From Chloroflexota bacterium (GTDB lineage Bacteria; Chloroflexota; UBA6077; SHYK01), in assembly GCA_035652535.1 (NCBI GenBank), contig DASRDP010000023.1, positions 1 to 46,225 of the forward strand: 46,225 nt of DNA, in the 5' to 3' direction. Below the pieces are notes generated by a model, which saw nothing but the letters and a program-made list of their open reading frames with translations, searched no databases and was not told the origin of the DNA. Of this stretch, positions 41,123 through 46,225 are shown in pieces. The position numbers and the translations under genes were made by a program. The number at the start of each line of letters is the position of its first letter. Position 1 is the stretch's first letter.

Positions 41123-41662
41123 TCATCGGATTGACCCGGTCGCGTTCGCCTGGGGGTCTTGGAAGTCCGGGTGGTTCTCGATCTGCACCATCTCGCTCGA
41201 TCCCCAGGTGAACAGCGGGACGTTGATGAAGGCGATCCATTTCACGGGCTTCGCGTCGTCCTTGTTGAAGTGCTGGTGGTCCACGCCGCCGCGCTTCATG
41301 GGCAGGAGGAGAAGGTCCCCCGCTTCCCAGTCGTGGCGCTCGCCGTCCACCATGGAAAACCCCTCGCCCTCCAGGATGTAGATGACCAGGCCGCCCTGGT
41401 GCTTGTGGCGGCCCGAGTGCTTGAGGATCGTTTGGACGAAGATGGTCCAGCCGTCGAGCGCCGTGTCGACCGGCTCGCCCGTGTACTGGGACGGCCACAT
41501 GTACTTCCGGCGAAGCGCCTGGCGCGTCTGCTTCAGGGGAACGTCCTTCGCCCGAATTACGACTCGTCCTTCGAAAGACCGGTCGCGCTCCGCGCGATGG
41601 TAGTCCAGGAGCTGCTGATAATCGTCGCGCTCGCGCTCCCGTTCTCGCTCTCTCGAGATCAT
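41123..41662 (-). CDS. Cupin-domain protein linked to UbiD pair 2
   Basis: A 179-residue cupin. ATG 41662 overlaps the UbiD type A stop as ATGA, and the protein opens with an Arg/Glu helix (ISRERERERERDDYQQL). Metal ligands are present: GRHKHQGG, LEGEG, then RHDWEAGD and GVDHQHFNKDD. It is closely related to the cupin at 16225-16749 and more distantly to 6817-7365, which has lost the H-x-H. It is the last gene of its operon. Linkage of such cupins to UbiD pairs twice, and to a CoxL operon once, argues that they share a substrate class. Confidence 0.9.
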   Translation of the reverse strand: MISRERERERERDDYQQLLDYHRAERDRSFEGRVVIRAKDVPLKQTRQALRRKYMWPSQYTGEPVDTALDGWTIFVQTILKHSGRHKHQGGLVIYILEGEGFSMVDGERHDWEAGDLLLLPMKRGGVDHQHFNKDDAKPVKWIAFINVPLFTWGSSEMVQIENHPDFQDPQANATGSIR

Positions 41663-43086
41663 GTCGGCTGCCTCCCCCCGTTCGGTAGGCCGTATCGTCC
41701 CCAGTTCTGATCCACCTGCTCCTGCACAGTCGCGCGCGGGATGCACAGGGGAGGATAGCTCTTGGCGTCGTAGCGCGTCGCGTCGATGATGACCTTCGAC
41801 GTTCGGGCGTGCACGCTCTGCTCCGCACGCGGGAGGGAGGGATCGAGGATGATGCCGGTCACCTCGTTGATGATCTCCATGTCCCGATGTGGCTGCACCC
41901 GCGTCGCGACGGCCCACTCGACCGCGCTCGGATCGAAGGGATCGACGTCGTCGTCGACCACGATGACCTGTTTGATGAATCGGCCGGGGTGTGTCCCGAG
42001 GACGGCCATGCCGACGGACTTCCCGTAACCCTCGTACAGCTTCTCGATGGAGACCACGGCGTGGAGCGCCCCGCCGCCAGGGGCCGTCACGTGCACCCGC
42101 TTGATTCCCGGCAGGGCGATCTGCCGCATCAGCTCGGCTTCACGCGGCACGCCGGTGAGGATTGCCGACTCATGGGGCGGGCGTCCCTCGTAGGTCTGCT
42201 GCAGGATCGGCCGATCCCGATGGGTGATGGCCGACACGCGGATCACTTGGCGGGGCTCCGTTGGGCCGCCGTAATAGCCGGTGAACTCCCCGAACGGGCC
42301 TTCGTCCACAAGGAGGTCCGGCGCGATGTGGCCTTCGATGACGATCTCCGCGGAGGCCGGCACTTCGAGGGGTACCGTCACGCAGCGCACGAGGTCGAGG
42401 GGCGCCTCCCGCAGGGCGCCGGCCACCGCCAGCTCGTCGGTGCCGAAGGGGACCGGGGAGGTGGCGGTCATCAGCACGACGGGGTCGGCGCCGATGGCGA
42501 TGGCGACCGGAAACGGCTCGCTGGGCGCCTTGCGACGCTGCAGCATCAGATGCGTGTACGGCGCGGAGAGGAGGCCCAGGAGGTCGCGGTCGTGCACCTG
42601 GTTTCGGTAGACGCCGACGTTCCGCGCGCCGGTCTCCGGGTCTCTGGTGACGTGGCACGAGAGGGTGAGATACGGCCCGCCGTCGAGGTCGTTCCAGATG
42701 GGGGCCGGCAACCGTTTTAGGTCGACGTCGGACCCGACCAGGACGTGCTCCTGGCACGCGCCCCGCTCCACGATTCGAGGAGGGAGGAGCGTCGCGACGC
42801 GCCGGTTCCACTCCGAGGCGAGCCGATCGGGCTCTGTCCCCAGCGCCAGGGCGTACCGAGCTCGGCTGGCGAGCAGGTCCACGGCCAGCGGAATGTCGGA
42901 GCCGCCGGGCCGCTCGAAGAGGAGCCCCGGCCCGTGGTTGAGCAAGTTGCGGTAGCAGATCGCGCCGATCTCCTGATCAAGCGCGACCGGCGCTGAGACC
43001 CGGGCCAGCTCGCCCGCCGCCTCCAGGGCGGCGAGGTAGCTTCGGAGGTCGTGGACTGAGCTTCGGGGACGCGTTTCCACTGCCAC
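41659..43086 (-). CDS. UbiD family (de)carboxylase, type A copy 2
   Basis: A 475-residue UbiD-family enzyme collinear with 3688-5136. Conserved residues are NVGVYR (Asn and Arg), APYTH (His), GTDELAVAG (metal Glu) and EGPFGEFTGYYG (E-x4-E). It starts at GTG 43086, three bases after the type B stop, so the two UbiD genes are translated together. The end overlaps the cupin start. The close match in order with the first cluster indicates an old duplication or a conserved functional pair. No zinc-ribbon gene is present here. Confidence 0.93.
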   Translation of the reverse strand: MAVETRPRSSVHDLRSYLAALEAAGELARVSAPVALDQEIGAICYRNLLNHGPGLLFERPGGSDIPLAVDLLASRARYALALGTEPDRLASEWNRRVATLLPPRIVERGACQEHVLVGSDVDLKRLPAPIWNDLDGGPYLTLSCHVTRDPETGARNVGVYRNQVHDRDLLGLLSAPYTHLMLQRRKAPSEPFPVAIAIGADPVVLMTATSPVPFGTDELAVAGALREAPLDLVRCVTVPLEVPASAEIVIEGHIAPDLLVDEGPFGEFTGYYGGPTEPRQVIRVSAITHRDRPILQQTYEGRPPHESAILTGVPREAELMRQIALPGIKRVHVTAPGGGALHAVVSIEKLYEGYGKSVGMAVLGTHPGRFIKQVIVVDDDVDPFDPSAVEWAVATRVQPHRDMEIINEVTGIILDPSLPRAEQSVHARTSKVIIDATRYDAKSYPPLCIPRATVQEQVDQNWGRYGLPNGGRQPT

Positions 43087-43089
43087 CTG

Positions 43090-44529
43090 CTACCCCCAGG
43101 GCTCCGCCGGGATACGCGCCAGGCGATCACGCCCGAGGATCGCGACCGGGTCCATTCGGCCCAGCACGTCGGCGGGCACGGCGAGGCGCTCGGCGAAGGG
43201 TCTGTCCAGCGGTTTCGTGCAGTCGAACCCGATTTTCGCCGAGGTTCGCCCGTCCTCGGAGCTGGGATCGAGGGGACCGCCGGTCAAGCCGCTGAGCTGA
43301 ACCATGCCGCGGTCGGCCTGGAATCGCATGGCCAGCGCCAGGAGAACCTCCTTTTCGTCGAACACGTCGACGTCGTCATCGAACACGAAGGCGTGCTTCA
43401 TGCTCCCCTGCGTGTTGAGCGCGGCAAGCGCCGCCACTTTGCCTTGCCCCTCGATGGTCTTGCGGATCTGTACGTACGCGTGGGCCACGCCGGCCCCGGA
43501 CATGGGAACGTGCACGGCGCGCACGGTGGGCACGGCGCGCTGGATCGCCTGGAAGATCTCGCCCTCTTTGGCCAGGCTGCTGATCCAGTGGGTGTGGCCG
43601 ACCATCACGTCGCTCCAGAACGCGTCGCGGCGCCGGGTAACCGCCGTGACCTTCAGAAACGGGCCCCAGCGTTGGGGCCCGATGTAGCGGGTGTATTCTC
43701 CGAACGGGCCTTCCGGCTTGCGCTGGCCCGCGGGCACGTATCCCTCGATGACGACCTCGACATCCGCGGGGACGAGGAAGTCGTCGCCAAGGGTCTCCGA
43801 TGGAACGAGCCGCAGGGGCTCGCCGGCCAGACCACCGGCCGCCGCGAAGTGGCTGTCCTCCGGCCCGATGTGGCTGGCCGCGCCGAGGACCACCAGCGGA
43901 TGGTGGCCGATCCAGAACGCCGCGGGCATGTCCTCACCGGCGTCCTCGTACTGACGCAGATTATGGGCGTTGTGGGTCTGGGGTCCCATCCAGACGCGGA
44001 TCTCGTCGCGGCCCGCCAGCCAGCCGCGGTGCAGCGCCGAGTTGTCGAGGCCCGTGGAGCGATGTCTCGTCAGGAACAGCCCCTCCGTGATATAGCGGCC
44101 CGGGTCTGTCCGGTGGTGGCGCGGCGCCGGGAAGCGCCGCACGTCGACGGCCGAGCCGGTCTCCACGATCTGCTTCACGGGCGCCTCCGCGCGCGGGACC
44201 ACGATCGGCGGCCGACGCCGCTGAACGCGCTCGAAGCAGACGCGGCCGGCCTCCGGCACGCCGGAGCCCAGGAGCCGTGCGAGCCGGAGCCTGCTGGCCA
44301 TCATGAAGGTCACGAGCGGGATGTCGAGGGGCAGGCCGTCGACGCGAATGTCGTGGAAGATGAGCACCGGAAAGCGCTTGTCGCGCTCGAGCTTCGCCGC
44401 GAGCGCCGTCAGCTCCCACGTCGCGTCCATCGGTCGCTCCACGTGAACGACCTCGTCGGGATAGTCGCGCTCGTACTGGATCAGGAAGCCGTGGAGATCG
44501 AGGGTGGCGGCGGATGCAGGCGAAACCAT
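43090..44529 (-). CDS. UbiD family (de)carboxylase, type B copy 2
   Basis: A 479-residue UbiD-family enzyme collinear with 5379-6824 (FLIQYERDYPDEVVHVERP against FLEWYERDYPDEVVHIERP). NSALHR, GPQTH and EGPFGEYTRY supply the conserved Asn, Arg, His and E-x4-E residues; EDSHFAAAGG corresponds to the metal-Glu segment. ATG 44529 has GGGAGGA close upstream; the frame to 44589 is not needed. It is the first gene of the operon, and its control region, shared with the kinase gene, contains a strong palindrome. Confidence 0.93.
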   Translation of the reverse strand: MVSPASAATLDLHGFLIQYERDYPDEVVHVERPMDATWELTALAAKLERDKRFPVLIFHDIRVDGLPLDIPLVTFMMASRLRLARLLGSGVPEAGRVCFERVQRRRPPIVVPRAEAPVKQIVETGSAVDVRRFPAPRHHRTDPGRYITEGLFLTRHRSTGLDNSALHRGWLAGRDEIRVWMGPQTHNAHNLRQYEDAGEDMPAAFWIGHHPLVVLGAASHIGPEDSHFAAAGGLAGEPLRLVPSETLGDDFLVPADVEVVIEGYVPAGQRKPEGPFGEYTRYIGPQRWGPFLKVTAVTRRRDAFWSDVMVGHTHWISSLAKEGEIFQAIQRAVPTVRAVHVPMSGAGVAHAYVQIRKTIEGQGKVAALAALNTQGSMKHAFVFDDDVDVFDEKEVLLALAMRFQADRGMVQLSGLTGGPLDPSSEDGRTSAKIGFDCTKPLDRPFAERLAVPADVLGRMDPVAILGRDRLARIPAEPWG

Positions 44530-44659
44530 GCTCCTCCCGACAAGCCGACGCGGGTTTGGACGGCCGTCGCACGCGGGCAAGCATACCATCCCGCGCTCGA
44601 GGGGTCACGGGCGCTTCAGCGCGCGCCGACATGAATCGTGCAACCTGGAGCGCCGACGT

Positions 44660-44693
44660 GTGTTGTACGTGCGCTCCACCGCACGTACACTAC
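44660..44693 (+). promoter_or_regulatory. Palindromic operator overlapping a promoter-like sequence
   Basis: TGTACGTGCG (44664-44673) and CGCACGTACA (44680-44689) form a perfect 10-base inverted repeat with a 6-base loop; outer bases extend it to 44660-44693 with one mismatch and one G-T pair. The same stretch reads as TTGTAC (44663-44668), 17 bases, TACACT (44686-44691), a plausible weak promoter for the kinase gene, whose ATG is 65 bases on. The UbiD operon diverges from the same 226-base region. Confidence 0.5.
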
Positions 44694-44755
44694 GCGCTGT
44701 TGTCCGGAGTCGGGGCGCCGGCGAGCCACGTCCGGATCAACGCTGGAGGCTTGGA

Positions 44756-46225
44756 TGCCGAGCGAGCGAATCCAGCGCCAGATCGATCGCCTTCTTGATG
44801 AGGCGGACGACGCGGTGCGCCGCGATGACTGGGCCACCGTACTGCAGCGAGCCCAGGCGGCGCTGCGCCTCGATCCCGAGAACGAAGACGCCCTCACGTA
44901 TCTGGCCGCTGCCTCTCGCAGCGCCAATCCGATTGGCGCGGCAGAAGACGGGGCGGGAGAAGCAGCGTCGGCAGTTTTCGCTCCCGCCCCGGAGCCGACC
45001 TCGTTTTGCAACGGCCGCTACCGGGTCAAGGAATTCCTGGGTGAGGGCGGGAAGAAGCGGGTCTATCTCGCGACTGATACGCTGCTGGATCGGGATGTGG
45101 CCTTCGCCCTCATCAAGACCGATGGGTTGGACGAGGTGGGCCGCGAGCGCGTCCGGCGCGAGGCCCAGGCCATGGGTCGGCTCGGCGCGCATCCGCACGT
45201 CGTCTCGGTGTTCGATCTGGGGGAGGAGGGTGGCCAGCCCTTCATCGTCACCGAGCTGATGGAAGGGGGTGACGTCGAAGGACTGATCGAGCGGGCCGAG
45301 AGCCACCGGGTGTCCCTTCAAGATGCGATTCGGATCGCCGATGAGGTGTGCGAGGGGCTGGAGTTCGCCCACGGGAAGAACGTCGTGCATCGGGACCTGA
45401 AGCCCGGGAACGTGTGGCTGACGGCGGAGGGGACGGCGAAGCTGGGGGATTTTGGGCTGGCGGTGTCGCTGGACCGGACCCGGCTGACGCAGGCTGGGAT
45501 GATGGTGGGGACGGTGAGCTACATGCCGCCGGAGCAGGCGACCGGGGGCGAGGTGACCCCGCGCTCGGACCTGTACTCGCTGGGGGCGATGCTGTACGAG
45601 CTGGTGACGGGCCGGCCGCCCTTTGTGGGGGATGAGAGTGTGGCGATCATCACCCAGCACCTGAACACGCCGCCGGTGGCGCCGAGCTGGCACGTGCCGG
45701 ACCTGCCGGTGGGGTTGGAGGCGCTGATCCTGCGATTGCTGGAGAAGGACCCGGGGAAGCGGCCGGCCAGCGCCGGGGAGGTCCGGGCGATGCTGGCTGG
45801 GGCGCGGGCCGCGGCGAAGGGCGAGGGGACCGCGACCCGCGGGGAGGGATCGGTCGAGCGTGGGAGTCGCGCCCTTGACGATCCGCTCTACCGGGAGGCG
45901 TTCGTGGGGCGGGAGGCGGAGCTGAAGCAGCTTCGAGCGGCGTTTGACGGGGCGATGTCGGGGCAGGGGTCGCTGGCGGCGGTGGTGGGGGAGCCGGGGA
46001 TTGGGAAGACGGCGTTGTGCGAGCAGCTTGCCACCTACGTGTCGATCCGGGGTGGGAAGACGCTGGTCGGGCATTGCTATGAGGAGGGCTCGCTCTCCCT
46101 GCCGTATCTACCGTTCGTGGAATCGCTCCGGTCCTACGTGCTGGCGCGGGACCCGGAGGGGTTGAAGGGCGACCTGGGGTCGGGGGCGGCCGAGGTGGCG
46201 CGGATCGTGAGCGAGGTGCGGGACC
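44756..46225 (+). CDS. Serine/threonine protein kinase fused to AAA-type ATPase (partial)
   Basis: The first 490 codons of a large regulator that runs off the right edge. ATG 44756 has GGAGG five bases upstream. Residues 1-60 form a helical, TPR-like N-terminus. The kinase domain (about 85-345) shows LGEGGKKRVYLATD, the Lys in FALIK, HRDLKPGN (about 211) and GDFGLA (about 231), so it should be active. After a linker, FVGREAELKQL (about 383) and VGEPGIGKTALC (about 411-422) begin an ATPase module like those of LuxR- or cyclase-type signalling ATPases. The C-terminal output is outside the window. I recall this kinase-ATPase architecture from Chloroflexota. Codon use is very G-rich. Confidence 0.92.

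Overview
The window is high-GC bacterial DNA, densely coded, with many GTG and TTG starts and frequent ATGA/GTGA start-stop overlaps. No rRNA, tRNA, CRISPR array, insertion sequence or phage gene was seen. Several proteins match families I remember mainly from Chloroflexota: the kinase-ATPase at the right edge, the secreted tail motif DADGNVTWSAP, the secreted remnant with FTLGDFFAVWG, and the end of a family-5 solute-binding protein with RNRTRY. The gene content (many CoxL, UbiD and luciferase-like paralogues) also fits catabolic Chloroflexota. This placement is from memory of families, not from a search.

Layout. (1) 1-2343, minus strand: FAH-family hydrolase, thiolase-like enzyme and the start of a DUF35 partner. 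(2) 2588-3506, plus: three small, unrecognised, tightly coupled ORFs. (3) 3688-8524, minus: binding protein, cupin, UbiD type B, small zinc ribbon, UbiD type A. (4) 8665-9276, plus: a lone TPP-enzyme C-terminal subunit. (5) 9292-12218, minus: ABC ATPase and a fused double permease. (6) 12384-16749, plus: CoxM, CoxS, CoxL and a cupin. (7) 16926-19828: a secreted protein, an EEP-type nuclease and two frameshifted gene remnants. (8) 19845-25959, minus: binding protein, luciferase-like monooxygenase, alpha/beta hydrolase, CoxS, CoxL. (9) 26060-29439, minus: DUF3892, a PF04392 binding protein, secreted and NIPSNAP-like proteins. (10) 29676-37171, plus: PF04392 binding protein, XRE/TPR regulator, hybrid histidine kinase, then UbiD type C and a split TPP enzyme. 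(11) 37280-40860, minus: CoxL and a binding protein. (12) 41123-44529, minus: UbiD type B, UbiD type A, cupin. (13) 44756 to the edge, plus: Ser/Thr kinase fused to an ATPase.

How the parts may work together (inference): this looks like a modular island for capture and breakdown of aromatic or heteroaromatic acids. Three lipoprotein binding proteins sit in catabolic operons, but only one ATPase-permease pair is present, so they may share it. Molybdenum hydroxylases would oxidise rings, the luciferase-like monooxygenase and hydrolase would open and cleave them, prFMN-dependent UbiD enzymes would remove or add carboxyl groups, TPP enzymes would act on 2-oxo acids, and the FAH/thiolase operon would finish the chain. 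None of the three CoxL proteins carries the CO dehydrogenase motif, and no UbiX (prFMN synthase) is encoded here.

The strongest candidates for undescribed biology are the duplicated UbiD B-A pair with its zinc ribbon and cupin, the binding-protein/XRE-TPR/hybrid-kinase cassette that runs into a UbiD-TPP operon, the orphan TPP subunit, and the odd EEP nuclease.
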